Assembly (NCBI GenBank): GCA_037176705.1
Contig: CM073888.1
Coordinates: 45,824,810 to 45,888,809 of the forward strand
DNA from: Molossus alvarezi
Lineage: Eukaryota; Chordata; Mammalia; Chiroptera; Molossidae
Reading direction: 5' to 3'
Length of the DNA: 64,000 nt
The notes under the pieces are model-generated. The model did no database searches. It worked only from the letters and a program-made list of their open reading frames with translations, and was not told the origin of the DNA. Shown piece by piece: positions 1 through 12,489 of the stretch. Within the stretch, counting starts at the first letter, position 1; each line of letters starts with the position of its first letter. Position numbers and translations under genes: made by a program.

Positions 1-133
1 TCGATTCCTGGTCAGGGTACATACCCAGGTTGTGTATGGGAGACAACTAATTAATTCTTCTCTCTTATCACTCTCAAATCAATTAAAAACGCATACACAC
101 AACATATCCTCTGGTGGGGATTTAAAAAGAAAG
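1..133 (+). mobile_element. VES SINE, 5' part cut off by window start
   Basis: Begins inside the Pol III B-box region (TCGATTCCTGGTCAGGGTAC) and runs through a degenerate CT-rich block to the tail motif CCTCTGGTGGGGATTTAAAAA. This is the VES form that ends in a GTGAGGATT-like motif. The tRNA-like head lies outside the window. Confidence 0.8.
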
Positions 134-630
134 AAGATATTTGGTTAGAAAACAGCAGGGTGTATTTGGATGACTAAGCTTATGTGAGAAGGAAAAGTAT
201 TAGATGAAGCTGGAAAGCTGGGAGCCAGGTTTCTGAGGGCCTTGAGACCCCATGAAAGGTTTCTCAACAATAGAAGCACATGGCCCAATATATGTTTAAA
301 GAAAGACCTGTCTGTAATGAGGATGGATAGGAAGGGAGGAGAGAGTAGAGACAGGCAAAGCAGATTACTGTGCAAAACACATTACTGTTTGTTGAAAGAA
401 TGGCAGTGAGAAATCATGAGCATTTGAACTGGAAAAGTGGCCCCAGTGGGAAGATAAGTAAAAGAGAGAGTCAAGAGAAATTATAGTGGCATAGATCACA
501 GGCACAATCAAATGATCGGTTGTAGGGAGCAAGGGAGCAAAAGAAATAGAAATTACTCTGAGATAGCTCATCTTTATTCAAGTTTTTATATTTTAGCATG
601 TTTGTTCCTGCATTGATTAATTAATTAATT

Positions 631-872
631 TTTATCCTCACCTGAGGACATTTTTGCATTTATCTTCAGATAGAGTGGGAGGGTGAGAGGGAGGAAGAGA
701 GAGAGAGAAACATCGATGTGAGAGAGACACACTGAGTGGTCGCCACCCACACGACCCCAACCAGGGCCGGGGACAAACTGCAACCGAGGTACATCCCCTT
801 AGCGGGAACCGAACCCGGGACTCTCCAGTCTGCAGGCTGATGCTCTAACTGCTGAGCCAAACCGACCAGCGC
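631..872 (-). mobile_element. VES SINE, full length
   Basis: On the minus strand it has the tRNA-like head (TTTGGCTCAGCAGTTAGAG), then the central part, the CATCGATGTTTCTCTCTC block and the CTCAGGTGAGGAT end. Flanks share CTGCATT.AATT, consistent with a TSD near 608-630 and 873-890, although the AATT-rich context blurs its edge. Confidence 0.92.
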
Positions 873-936
873 TCTGCATTAATTTTTATTTTTTAAAATC
901 AGTATTGCATAGAAATATTTATCTTGATTACTGAGA

Positions 937-1383
937 ATATCAGTTTTTTGCAGCTGCTGCAACAGACCAAGTGACTTAAAACAACCGAAATGTATCCTCT
1001 CATAGTTCTGGATGCCAGAAGTCTGAAATCGTGTTGTTTAAAGGTTCACACTCCCTCCCAAGGCTCAACAGAGAATCCATTCCTTGACTCTTCCAGCTTC
1101 TGGTGGTTGCCAGCATTCCTTAGTTTGTGGCTGCGCCAATCCCATCTCTACCTAGTAATCACACCTCGTTCTCTTCTGCTCATGCAAAGTCTCCCTCTGC
1201 CTGCCTCTTATAAGGATGTCTGTGATTGCATTTAGGGCTCACCCAGATAATGCCACATGATATCCCCATTTCATGATCCTTAATCTAATCATGTCTCTGC
1301 AAAGTCCTTGACTTATAAAATAACATTCACAGGTCTTAGGGATTAAGATATGGATTGGGGAGAAAGGCAATTTTTAACCTGCA
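937..1383 (-). mobile_element. MLT1-type LTR (ERVL-MaLR), probably solo
   Basis: Reads as the reverse complement of an MLT1-like LTR: GACTTAAAACAACCGAAATG, TCTGGATGCCAGAAGTC, CAGCTTCTGGTGGTTGCCAG, CTTATAAGGATGTCTGTGA, then ATTCACAGGTCTTAGGGATT near its end. No internal retroviral sequence adjoins it. The subfamily was judged from remembered consensus features, so it is approximate. Confidence 0.7.
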
Positions 1384-1504
1384 GCACTGAATTTTTTGAC
1401 ATCTCTTTCAATTTTACATCTAAGGCAAGTGATTCCCTAACTGCCCTCATTCTGGGGTTGGTCCTGGATCATTTGGGCTGAACCATTGGGAGAATGGTGT
1501 TGTT

Positions 1505-1711
1505 TTTGTTTCTTTATTGATTTTAGAGAGAGAGAAGAAGGGAGAGGGAGCCTTAGAAACATTGATGAGAGAGAACATTGATTGGCTGCCTCCTGCCTGC
1601 CCCCACTGGGCATTGGGTCCACAACCTGGGCATGTGCCCTGACTGGGAATTGAACCAGTGACCTCTTGGTGCATGGGTCCATGCTCAACCACTGAGCCAC
1701 ACTGGTCGGGC
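1505..1711 (-). mobile_element. VES SINE, 'ACCAAGAGGTC' subtype
   Basis: The minus strand reads from CCGACCAGTGTGGCTCAGTG through GCACCAAGAGGTCACTGGTT to a CTCTCTCTAAAATCAATAAAG end. This differs from the neighbouring VES type, which ends in GTGAGGATT. It is a second subfamily, seen again at 19.6, 39.7 and 59.8 kb. Confidence 0.88.
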
Positions 1712-1829
1712 AGTGGTTTTACTTATAGAACATGGGAAATTTAAGAGAAGGAACCAATTTGGAATGGAAATATTGCTTAAATATTTAAAATACAACTGTT
1801 ATTGTATTAGACACTGTAGTGTGCACCTG

Positions 1830-2460
1830 GAGTATACAACCTGATTTTTATGTTCCCTGAACATGGCTTCACTTTCCTGGGGCCGAATGAAAACCCACCT
1901 TGAGAATAGGTTGGGATACTTTGTCTTCACCTAGAGTTGAGAAGATAATCCTGCCAAGCACTGATCTCCCCTTCTTGGTAACTGTACTGGAACTCGACTA
2001 GGGAAACCACCTTTCATCTACTCTCAGACTGTGTGCTTATATGGTCTCTATTCCCCACTCCAGGATTAAAACTCGTGACCCAGACTTGGTCAATCAATGG
2101 AACTGCTTCTCCCTAGCTACCAGTGATTGGTTTACAAATGTGTACTTGCCTCAGATTAATCTAATAAAAAATAAATCCTGGGACTTCTATGAGAACCATT
2201 AGGAAGAGGCACTGAGTTTTCCTCTCAACTTGCATCTGTGACTGCGCCGTGGGGCCTGAAGCTGGCAGAGGGAAGGCAAAGCTGAGACTGACTAAAAGAT
2301 CCCAATGACATCATTCAAGTCACTGAGTCAAGTCACACTTGAAGCCAGACCTACTCCTAGGCTTTTTCAATGACCTGAACCAATAAATGTCTCTTATTGC
2401 TTAAGCAAGATTGGATCTGATTTGTTTCCCTGTCACTTAAAACCATAACTGATAGTAACA
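1830..2460 (+). mobile_element. Ancient LTR-like element, probably ERVL class
   Basis: The end of this stretch has AACCAATAAATGTCTCTTAT followed by a TTGCTTAAGCAAG...CTGTCACTTAAAACC stretch, resembling the polyadenylation region and end of an old mammalian ERVL-type LTR. An upstream part (CCAGACTTGGTCAATCAATG) also fits. The 5' boundary and family name are uncertain. No coding remains are seen. Confidence 0.45.
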
Positions 2461-3101
2461 CTTTTTTTTAGTTAAAAAAAATTATAATTTGAAATATTTG
2501 GTTGCCCAGTGGAAATTGTGTGGTTCATGGAGCTGGTAGGAAACTTTCTGAACTGAGGTCATATCATGGAACAGTTGTGCTTTATTTAGTGAGAGTGTGA
2601 ACGATTTCGTTCTTTGACCAGGAATGTCACCACTGTTAGGAAATTTGTTCAGTGCCACAAAGCTTGCAGTGGGAACCCAACACATTCCCTCAAGGAGAGG
2701 GACTATCTGATCAACCTCCAGGGAATGTGTTGATCGAAGAGCAAAAAGAATGAGAGGAAAGACGAAGAAGGTCACTGGTGATCTTGGGCAAAGCTCCTGG
2801 AGTAAGTGAAAGGGGGGACCATGGGACATTTAGAGCACGACTGGGGCTGGAGAATGCACTTCAGGGATTCAGGAGACGCAGCAGGGAAAAAGCACTTACC
2901 AGACTGCGTTCCCTACAGTTGCTCTTTCCTTGAGTCATCATGGGCTTTCTTTACGAAAATGGCAATGAACTTATAAATGACTCCTATCTACTGTGTACTG
3001 CAGCACACACTTTCTTGTTGGAATAAAGAAAATTAATAATAAAGAAGTAAAAAAAAAATGTAATTAAGATAGTAATTGAAATCATTTTATTATTAGTTTT
3101 G
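2461..3101. other. Single-copy stretch, no supported gene
   Basis: The minus strand is open for 115 codons at 2482-2829. The translation shows no motif I recognise and no transcript signals, so I treat it as a chance frame. A short A-run lies at about 3049-3058. Confidence 0.4.
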
Positions 3102-3344
3102 TTAACCCTCACCTGAGAGTATTTTTTCCACTGATTTTCAGAGAGAATGGGAGGAAGTCAGGGAAGGGGGGAGAGAGAGAGAGAAACATGCATGTGAGAG
3201 AGACACATTGACTAATTGCCTCCCACAGGGTGGAGCCGGGGATTGAAACCTCAACCCAGGTACGTGCCCTTGACAGGAAATTGAATCCAAGACCCTTTGG
3301 TGCACGGGCCGATGCTTTAACCACTGAACCACAGTGGCCAGGGC
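3102..3344 (-). mobile_element. VES SINE, full length
   Basis: The minus strand reads GCCCTGGCCACTGTGGTTCA at the head, the B-box region, an interrupted CTCTCTCTCTCC block and a CTCAGGTGAGGGTT end. The flanks have TGAAAT on both sides, a weak TSD. Confidence 0.9.
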
Positions 3345-5076
3345 TGAAATAATTTTTTTTTTCATCATTCCCATAAGTATCTTTAGTATCTGGTAGAAAA
3401 GATAACATCGGCATAAGACTGTTTTGCTAAAATAAAGAACAGTGAAGGTTTCATAATATTCTCACTTGAACCGTCTTCTCATCACTTTACGTTTCCATGT
3501 CTGACCTCAGGAGAACCCCTTCCAGGGTCATATTAAGAATGTTTAAAAGAAACAGTAAAATCCGTCAGTAAGATAGCTTCTCCAGTAGAACAGTAGCCAC
3601 CCACCCAGCAGAATCTACATGTTCAGCAGCAATTTAATGCCTTGCCTAAAATTTGCAATCATCTCACTAGTTCTTTCTACTTAACTAGTAAAGAAATGGC
3701 TGATATGTTGGGTGGTACCTTTTGTATTACATTTATAAAATAATATTTGGCTACATGTTTTATACTAATTTTATCAATGAGCTGAAGTAATAGGCAAAAT
3801 AAAACCCAGAGAAACTTGTTTTTAAACATATAAATAAGTAAATGAAGAGTCTATGAAAATATTAACGGTTTTCCTTGCTCTTAATTTTTTAAGCACTAGT
3901 CAAAGCCCTTTTGGGACCGTGATCATTGAAGTCCATAGAGTTGCTGTTACTTGTATTTGGCAAGATTCTCGCTGTCAATTGTACAGTGTGAAACTGAACA
4001 AAAAAGAAAAGTAAAGGGAAAAAAATTTGGCAGCAACAGAAGGAAATCATCTTGTTCTTAGCCTTCACTTATATGACTTAGGGAGGTATAAGGGACAGTC
4101 ATCACAGTGAATAAAAATAAGAGGTGACTTTTTGCAGGAAACCCAGATTCCTTTTTATTTAAGAAAGTCAATTCAATTGACCTTGAAACAAGATTTATGT
4201 ACGTTGGAGGTAAAACCATTAAAGGATCAGATACGTGATCAATTTTAGGAGAAAGTTTAAGATTTCAAACATGGCATTACTTATAAGTATACAATATGTG
4301 TATTCATACATGCAAACATATTCTGAACATTCTGATGGAAAAAAAAAAGTTGTTTATACTTTTTAGATCAGTTCCCAAATTCACTTAGGAAAACTCTCAG
4401 AAGCTGTTAGAGATGAAAACTCTAATAAAGGAAGCCTAATTTTCATGAATACCTGTACTCAAGGACTATTTGACCTGAATTACACAACACGTTTTGAGCT
4501 TTGTAACTCTTAGAGTGCATATAATTTTTAATTGACTTTTCTTTGGCAATATAAGTATGTTTGTATTATATTCATGGGACTCCCTCTGCTGTATAACTTA
4601 ACACATGAAAATTCTTGTTTTACTCTTTACCAAGGTCTCCTTGCAGTCTGATGGATAAGGTGTCTAATTATGGTGTACTGCAGAAGACCTTGGATCAAGT
4701 CATGTTTTCATTGAAAATGAGGTCATGTTGGGTTGTGTGATATAGCTAAATAATCATTTAACTATTTTTTCCAATCCACAAAGAGAGTAATTAGGGTTAG
4801 TAACATGGCTTCCTCCCTAAGATTCATAACTCTTGAGAACAATATGGGTAGAAATTGTGTATGTTTTTCTTTGGCATTTAAATCAATGGCATTTTCTAAG
4901 TAGACTGCATTTTAGGTAGAATTTAATTTTACTTTTGTTTATACTTATGACAGTGCATAGGAGAACATTTTCCAAATAATTGTCTAAAATTAAGTGGTAC
5001 AAAAATGTATCACTCAGGCTGTAGAAGTCATGTTATTATTGATAATCAATGAACTGGGGAGTTCGGGATAATAATT
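3345..5076. other. AT-rich single-copy DNA, no gene seen
   Basis: No SINE, LINE 3' end, LTR or long frame was recognised here. The sequence is moderately AT-rich without simple repeats. It may be old unique intergenic DNA; conservation cannot be judged without alignment. Confidence 0.4.
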
Positions 5077-5168
5077 TAAATAGTGATATCCTCTCCTCAT
5101 CCTCACCCTACCCCTCACCCTCACTCTAAACATAAAAAAATTAAGAAATAAATAAATAGTGATATCCT
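5077..5168 (+). mobile_element. 60-bp micro-retroinsertion with a perfect 16-bp TSD
   Basis: TAAATAGTGATATCCT occurs at 5077-5092 and again at 5153-5168. Between them lie 60 bp: a pyrimidine-rich part (CTCACCCTCACTCTAAA) followed by an A-rich tail with AATTAAGAAATAAA. Perfect direct repeats plus an A-rich 3' end are the marks of LINE-1-driven insertion. The body resembles the last bases of a VES SINE (CTCTCTCTAAAATCAATAA) but is too short to assign. Confidence 0.75.
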
Positions 5169-7309
5169 TAAGCATCCATTAGACTATTTTGATAGTAGAG
5201 TTCCAGATATTTGACAGAAGTTTTGATTTAAAATATACTGTCATATCATTGCACCCCCAACACCCCGCCCCCAAATCATTGAAATGCTCTAGTTCCAGTA
5301 CTATCCATCCCACAGGCTTGTGTCACTTACGCATCTGGGAGACCTGGTTTGGTGTTCAAGGACTGTGACATTCTTGCTGTATCTAGGTCACTTTGCTTGA
5401 ATTTTGTTAAAATAATAAACTTGGGTCAGTCAATAGCTTTATGTTCAAACAACGCCTAATTTTTCACTTTTTAGGGTACAAACACAAATTTTAGAATATA
5501 CGTATAAGATTATTCCGCTAAAGAGTTAAGAATTTCTTATTTCTGTTTCTGAGATTACAGGTAAAAATTATAGCTTCTTTCAAGATACAAAAATTTGCTA
5601 AATATTTCACATTGTTGAGTTGGCCACGTAAAATCTTTTCACCTTTTAGCTTTGACCCACTAGATAATTTTTCCATTCTACACGTATAACCCCAAAAGGT
5701 ATTGTATAGTATATCGATATAGAATTTCCATATTCATCTTAGGTTTAATACTGATATGATTTAAAAAAATATATGATATTGTCAAATGTGCTGACTGTGA
5801 AGTAAAAATGCTTTTTAGGGCATCCACGAACAGCTGTATTGAATAGCCTGACATCTGTGAAATCAAAAGTGTATTTCGAATTCAACTTTCAAACCACAGA
5901 ATTCAAGTAAGCAAAAACTTACCATGTGTTAAAAACACTTGAAACTCTTCCTCTTGTAACTGTTTATCTACATTTTTAAAACTCTGTTTACATTGTAGTA
6001 ACAGCTGTGTTTAAAAGGGACATGACAGAGCAGACTAATTTATAATGCAAAACTCTATTCTAAAAAAAACCTTATGTTTGAAAAAACACTTCAAAAGAGG
6101 GCAAAAATGATTAAAATAGACACAACCATTTGTTTAAACTATGACTTTCTCAAGAAAAAACAGCCTAATGTAAACGGGCCGATGCATGTCCCAAGCAGCT
6201 GTTCTGTGTAAGGCTTCTACAGAACCCTTCCCTCGGGGGGCGGGCAGAAAGAGAATGAGCAACTGACCATAACAAAAGGTCATTGCCATTTAAGAAACAG
6301 CACAAATTAAGGATGAAATACTAAATATTTTCGAAGTGTGCCAAGTTAGTTAAAGTTAGGGGTGAGGAGAAAGAGCCCGTGACCATCATGAAAGGAACCC
6401 ATCTTACCACTGAAAAGTGAAAAAGTCACCCTTGAGCAACATTCATTCTCTGGGTTTCTACAGGAAAACTGCAAAAGTTTTTGATAAGAAAAAAAAGTCC
6501 AAAATACATGTTTTATCTATGTTTTACCATATCCTAACTTTTTTTTTCTTACTCCCTTTAGGAAAAAAACAAGACAAACATCATTGCTTGGGCATATCTT
6601 AGACATGATCCACGCTTCTGCTTGGTTTCTCTTGGTGTGTGATACTGTGGACCACTCTCTTTTATAGACCCTCACTTTCTTTGGTCCCCATGATGCCATT
6701 TTGTCATCTGACCACTTCTAAGGATCCGCACACAGAGCCTTTCCCTCTGCTTTTTCTTTATAGGTTCCCTCGGGAGCCACCTGCGGCCTCCTTCCCTTCT
6801 CTGATGCAGCAAAATGGTCTCCTGTACTGGAAGCAGGTGAGGGACCTGTTTCCCTTGCCGTGCAGCTGGCCCTGTGCCCAGGTTGTCAGGAATTCGTTGA
6901 GAGAGTCACAGCTGAAGGGACCTGTGAGGACTGATGACAAAGGCCAGGCAGGGGCAAGGACACTTTGTCAGATGCCAGCCAGGAAAGTGGACACTACCTG
7001 GACCCTGTGTCCCCGATCACATGTGTCACCCTGGGAGTATAGACACAACCCCAAAGAAAGGGGCATGGAATCTGATGGATTGAGTTAGTTTCCACTGGCC
7101 AGCAGACTAAGGGCCAAAAATAGAAAATAAACTCAGTTAGAGAAACACAACTACAATTCTATTTCACAGGCGACTCTGCCGAGGGATATTCCCAGCCATT
7201 CCTAGCACTGTGCCTGAAATGTGGTGGGAATTCCGAGGGCCGCTTCCTTTTCTCTGTGGAGGATCACCAACTCTCATGGAGCAACGTCTCGTGAGTTAAA
7301 TTGGATGGA
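5169..7309. other. Single-copy DNA, no gene seen
   Basis: AT-rich up to about 6.6 kb, then more GC-balanced. A 149-codon plus-strand frame at 6639-7088 has no recognisable domain, and a 60-codon minus-strand frame crosses part of it. I see no splice-like organisation. Confidence 0.4.
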
Positions 7310-7750
7310 CTCTCATTCATTCATTTATTTACTCCTGCAACAAAAATATTTTAACACTCTGTGCTAGGCAATATTCTAGGCACTGAAAATACAATGACAA
7401 GTAAATGAAGTTCTAGTCCTTTAGAGACAGACACAGCTGAGAAATAAATAAACGGAATGGAATGGAATGGAATAAAAAGAAAAGAAACGGAAAGGAGAAG
7501 GCGAAGGGAGGGATGGAGGGAAGAAAGGATCGGAAATGACAAATGTAAGGGGATAACATAAAAAAACGCAGAACATTAGAGAGATGGAAGTGAGGAGTCT
7601 CACTCTCTTGGCCATAGCGTTCAGGAAGGTATCTCTGAGTAGATGAAATTAACACAGAGCTCAGCATGAAGTTAGGGAATGAACCTTGGAGATCTGTGGA
7701 AAGAACACTCTGGGCTGGGGAACCAGTAGGGCATAAACCCTTGAAACGTC
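7310..7750 (-). mobile_element. L2 LINE 3' end
   Basis: Begins with TTCATTCATTTATTTACTC and CTGTGCTAGGCAATATTCTA, the reverse complement of the L2 3' end (...TAGTAGGTGCTCAATAAAT...). It continues through a TAGTCCTTTAGAGACAGACA block to GAAAGAACACTCTGGGCTGG. A purine-rich expansion at 7453-7530 disturbs the middle. Confidence 0.65.
7453..7474. repeat. (GGAAT)n short tandem repeat
   Basis: Four tandem GGAAT units inside the L2 copy, followed by an AAAAG/GGAAG-type purine tract to about 7530. The pentamer is shared with pericentromeric satellites of other mammals, but this array is far too short to be satellite DNA. Confidence 0.85.
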
Positions 7751-8069
7751 TTCCAAACGGTTATTCTCTGAAAGCATAACTCACATTAGCATGTGAAGAA
7801 AAACATCTGTAATCTTAACGAGAATCCGAATGACTCCTTGAGTTTCATTTATATAAGAGCCAAAATATATTTTGGAAAAGTAAATCAAGATAAAAGTAAT
7901 GGTTTTCTGTTATAAAGTTACTCTAAATGCATTTGTTAAAATGGTGTAGAATTAGCTATATAATTTATATTTGTGCCCATGTCTAGGTTTGTATATATCT
8001 ATATTTGCATCATCTGTGTCTATATTTACATCTGGATATGCTATATAATCTGGATACATCCATATCTAC

Positions 8070-8107
<38 letters not shown>

Positions 8108-8610
8108 TTACAGTGGGACATTTGACATAATTGTTTTGATTCTAAAGCCCCAAACCTAATTAACTTATTTCTGAAAGAGGCAAACTGTCCTCCTGGGAAA
8201 CACTTCCTAAGTAGAGTAAATAACTAGGTACATATAACGTGTATCTATATCTATATCTGGCTGTGTTTATAATTGTATTACATATACATAAAGCTTTAGC
8301 TTAAGTACCCCTGGTTATCTTACAAACCAACTGGGTCAAACATCAGCAGTATCTACTCATAAAACAAAATTGGAGGATCATTTTTCTTACTATCTTATAA
8401 AAGAGATGTCAAAAGATCTCCCCCAAAGATAAATTAATTCTAAAAAAGCATACAATCTTAGTTTATTATTTGGAAAAACATCAAAATGTTCCCACTTCTT
8501 TGCAGAGTTTCTGTAAGGTTTCCTCTTGGAAAAGGCCACCCCCCTTCCCACAATGCAAAATTTGATGATGAGTTACAGATGTCAATACCATCCTTCCAGG
8601 GTAGCTGACA
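7751..8610. other. AT-rich intergenic DNA with degenerate TATC/TATA runs
   Basis: Apart from the microsatellite at 8071-8108, this stretch has many partial TATATCT/ACATCTA units (7990-8060 and 8240-8290), suggesting an older, decayed tetranucleotide array around the present one. Confidence 0.4.
8071..8108. repeat. (CTAT)n microsatellite
   Basis: About nine uninterrupted CTAT units, flanked on the left by imperfect CATCTA/CATATC units. Confidence 0.95.
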
Positions 8611-8630
8611 TATTCATAGCATTTTTTTTA

Positions 8631-8821
8631 AAAGAATAATTTAATGATTTTTAGAGAGAGAGAAACATCAATGTGAGAGTGTAACATTGATCGGCTGCCT
8701 TCTGCATGCCCCCTACTGGAGATTAAGCCCAAACCTGGGCATAAACCCTGGCCAGAAATTGAACCAGCAACTTTTTGGTACATAGAACAATGGCCAACCA
8801 ACTGAACCACACAGCCAGGGC
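8631..8821 (-). mobile_element. VES SINE with long TSD
   Basis: The minus strand runs from GCCCTGGCTGTGTGGTTCAG to CTCTCTAAAAATCATTAAA. TTCATAGCATTTTTT..AAAAG occurs at both ends (8613-8634 and 8822-8840), a clear TSD. The copy is diverged and slightly short, so probably older than most in the window. Confidence 0.92.
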
Positions 8822-8840
8822 TTCATAGCATTTTTTAAAA

Positions 8841-10210
8841 GGTTATACTATGTAAATTTTATTTTAAAAGAGTTGCAAGCAATTCTTGGCTTTGTCTGTA
8901 GTCAGGCTCCTATAGTTTATTTAAAATACAGTGTTATGATACTTTTTTTTTTTTTTAAATAAAAGACAGCCTACATGTTCTGATGCCTAGTAATACTGAT
9001 ATGTATCACTTACCCCCCCCCTCACAATCTTCATTGTTTGATTCCATAAAATGATGGGTAAACTTTTAGTGACTGTATCAATCATAATAAAAATAAATGC
9101 TTTAAAGCCCTGAAAAGTAAGATAGCTGTGATCAGTCATCTTACACTAATGGAGTGATCTGAAATGAGTCTTGTATAATTAAAATGGCCATATGCCTGCT
9201 TTGTCTGGGACAGTCCTGGTTTATGTCTATTGTCCCGGTGTAACAGCAGTGCCCACGTTGACTTTCAAGAAACCCCTGGTAAACCACAGTTATTCTACAC
9301 GAAATCAATTGCAGAATGGTCATAGTGAAATTTTTCTTTATAAATTTAGTGTTTGGTCTGGGACAGGAAATATCACCTGTCACTAAAATCAAGACAATAT
9401 TGTTATCACAGTATATAATATTTAATTATTTAAATTATGTCCTTCCTCTGGGCACTGAAGCATCAAGGAGTAAGAGGGAAGAGTCAGCGCGTGGAGGTAG
9501 CTTGCCTGCCACACCAGCTCCCAGGCAACACACACAGCCCAAGACAGGCTCTCACAAATTATTCTCTTTCAAAATAATGAAATGGATATTCATAAATGTG
9601 TTTCTCTGGCTAAATTTTACTTTTATGAACTAGTAGAAAACTGAAATTTGCAATAATCATTTCCACTTGCATACTAGCAGGGGGAAAAAGTTACTGAAAA
9701 TGAAGATTTCTCAAAGGATGTGTCAGTCCAATGAATTAACCTTCACCCCAGTAAATGTTCAGTTACATGGGAGAAGACATTTAGATAATCTGACATGTTC
9801 TAATATTTTCTAGTTCTATATTTTCCCACATATGGTAGAATTGTTCTTCAGAACAACATTTGTGTTTAATATAGAAAGAGGTTGTTTGGTATGTTTAGAA
9901 AGGGGAAAAGGCACATCAATTTTGGAGAACTAGTTTCATTACTGCAGAACTTCTCAGAGCCTTTACAATTCTAATGTAATGGTGACTCTAGGAGACTCTA
10001 GGAGATGAGTGTGGCATTTTCCAAACATGTGTGTCCACTGCATTCTCTTTTCCACGACATCCTGCTGGTCTAATGTCTGTGTAACACATTAGGGGAAATG
10101 CCTCCTTAGAAGGTATTATTCTTCACAAATCTGCATGGGAAAAATATCTAACCTCTCTGTTAATGATTTTAAAACTATTTAAAATGCAGTTATGAAAAAA
10201 TGATAAGAAA
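8841..10210. other. Single-copy DNA, no gene seen
   Basis: Has a T-run at 8943-8956 and a C9 run near 9013. A 105-codon plus-strand frame (9316-9633) overlaps minus-strand frames, and none has recognisable content. Confidence 0.4.
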
Positions 10211-10400
10211 ATGCATCTGCATTTATTCATTCATTTCTTCTGCAAATACCACTTCAGTACCTACTATGTGCTACACACTTTTTCAGTCACTCGTATTGTG
10301 GCGGTGAACAAGACGTGCAAAGTCCCTGACCTCAGGGAGGTTACTTTCCAATGCGAAATAAACAATAAGCACACGCATGCATGTATAAATGAGTAATTGT
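10211..10400 (-). mobile_element. L2 LINE 3' end
   Basis: Contains TTTATTCATTCATTTCTTCT, GTACCTACTATGTGCTACAC and a TCCCTGACCTCAGGGAGGTT block, the reverse complement of the L2 3' end in the correct order. Confidence 0.7.
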
Positions 10401-10449
10401 ATTAGGGTCCTAAAACTGTGAGACCTTTATTTTTTCTATATTTGAATTT

Positions 10450-11910
10450 TCCCTAATGTGGGGATAGTACATCTACAAACTCGACAAGATTATAATCAAC
10501 ATCCAAAAGGATTTTTTTGTGCAACTTAATAAGTTGATCCCAAATGTTACCTAAGAAAACAGAAAAGTCAAGGAGAGTCACGATGATTTTGAAGAATAAG
10601 AAACTTTCCCTAAAGCATGAAGGAACTAGGAAGCTATGAGCACAGGGATAGGAAGTGATGATACTTGAGGAGTCCAAAAGCAAACACGTGCCTACGTGGA
10701 CCCGACGAGTGTAGAAAAGGTGCTGAGAATCCGTGCACGTGACGGATTGATTACTCAGTAAATAGTGCGGAAGCAGCTGGTTTTCCAAAGAAAGAAGACA
10801 TTGAATCACTGCCTCACACCACACTTATAAAAGAAATTTAAGGTAAACTAAAGAACTAAATATGAAAAGACCAAACCACTATAACCTTTAGGAAAAATCA
10901 TAGAATATCCTTCTAACCTTATTTTGGCAGAATATCTCAAATTATAAGTTCAACCCATAAAAAATAAAAAAACGAATAACAGTGACTATATTAAAATTAA
11001 AAACACATGTGAACAAATATATCATTATAATAGAAAGATAGTACAGATTGTGAGAAAATATAAACAATGCAGAAACTGACAGAAAATAATACCCATAATA
11101 CACAGAGAACCCTCACCAAGCCAATAAGAAAAATTCAAACAAACAGAAGAATGAGCAAAGTATATAAGCAGATTACTCAGAAAATAAAGTGGGAATGGCC
11201 AACGGACATCTGAAAAGATGCTCAACCTTATTAGTAATTAGAAGTGAAGATACATTTAATATGTATCTTTTTGGAAAAAGATTTCAAGTTAGACAATACC
11301 AAGTGTTAGTGAGGATAGTAAGCCATGAAAACTGTTATCTTGGTTGAATAATAATGCCCAATTTCTACTCCTGGGTACAGAGTCGAGAGAAATCCTAGGA
11401 CATGCGCACAGTAGGCACGTATAAGGCTGCCCAGCTGTCTGTCATGGTGGAAGATTGAAAGTGACCTAAATGTTCACGAGCAGCAGTTAGTAGAATGCAC
11501 AGATACATTTTGCATTAGTCATCTACAGGCATACTGCAGTGAAAATTAATAAGCTGGAGCTTGGTGTATCAACACAGATAAATACCAAAAACTTAAGAAA
11601 ACTCAAAAACATAACACAGAAACAAGCAAGTTTCAGAGATACAAAAAGCACAACTCTCATATACAAATTAAGATATACAAAATAATTCTAAATATTGTGT
11701 AGAAAAAATATATATGTATATAGACTCATAAAGTATAAAATCTGGAAATAATCTGATAAGGAGAAAGGGGACTATGATGTGGAAGAGCACACAGGGATCT
11801 TCAACTCTATTTGTCCCTTCTTTGTGTAATGGGGTGATGGCTTCATAGATGTCTGTTTTATTATTTTTGTACTTTTATGTATGACTGAAATATTTCACTA
11901 GAAAATAAGA
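10450..11910 (+). mobile_element. Old, decayed L1 LINE fragment
   Basis: The + strand shows the A-rich bias of L1 ORF2 and 3' UTR. It contains degenerate late-ORF2 signposts: GGCCAACGGACATCTGAAAA followed by GATGCTCAACCTTATTAGTA, then AAATGTTCACGAGCAGCAGT and GCATACTGCAGTGAAAATTA. Many stops interrupt it. It is far more diverged than the L1 at 28.8 kb. Boundaries are approximate. Confidence 0.65.
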
Positions 11911-12036
11911 GAGTGAATGGTTACAGCTCTCAAAATAGTGTTAGTCAATGCCATATTCTTCTTTGGTATTTCTATTTAGTAGTCTCCCAGAGTACTAATA
12001 TTTTCTTTTTGGGTTCATCTCATTGACAGAATTTAA

Positions 12037-12137
12037 AAAGCAAGCAAGCAAGCAAGCAAACAAACAAAAAAACACATTTAGAAACACATTGCAGTACCTT
12101 AAAAAAAAAAAAAAAAAAAAAAGGAGGGGAAAAAAAA
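12037..12137. repeat. A-rich simple repeat (AAGC/AAAC, then poly-A)
   Basis: Tandem AAGC units grade into AAAC, then a run of about 22 A at 12101-12122 and a short G-interrupted A tract. It could be the eroded tail of the L1-like material just upstream. Confidence 0.7.
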
Positions 12138-12489
12138 CACATTAAATAGTTTCCTCTCTCAAATGTGAGCAAGTCAGAGACTACTTTCTATTTCATTCAG
12201 CATTACTTGTGAACGCACGCACACACTAACACGCAAACAGACATATGCATATATGTCTTAAACCACGTGGCTCTAGTAATTATGGGAAGATGTTTCACAT
12301 CAATCTCTTTCCGTGATATTAATGCATTTAAAGCTCATACAAACAGGAAACTTCAAAACGTTAGCATTTTCACAGACTACATTCCATTCTATAAAGCACA
12401 ACAGTCGTAAACACGCGCCCCCTTATGTAACAGAGTTCATCTATAAGATAGTTCTAGATAACTGCGCGACTATCAGCAGGAGGTCCGCT

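Noticed and set aside
2482..2829. 115-codon minus-strand frame as a gene
   Set aside because: No motif, no promoter or splice context. Length is within chance for a 64-kb window.
7453..7474. GGAAT units as satellite DNA
   Set aside because: Only about four units, within an L2 copy.
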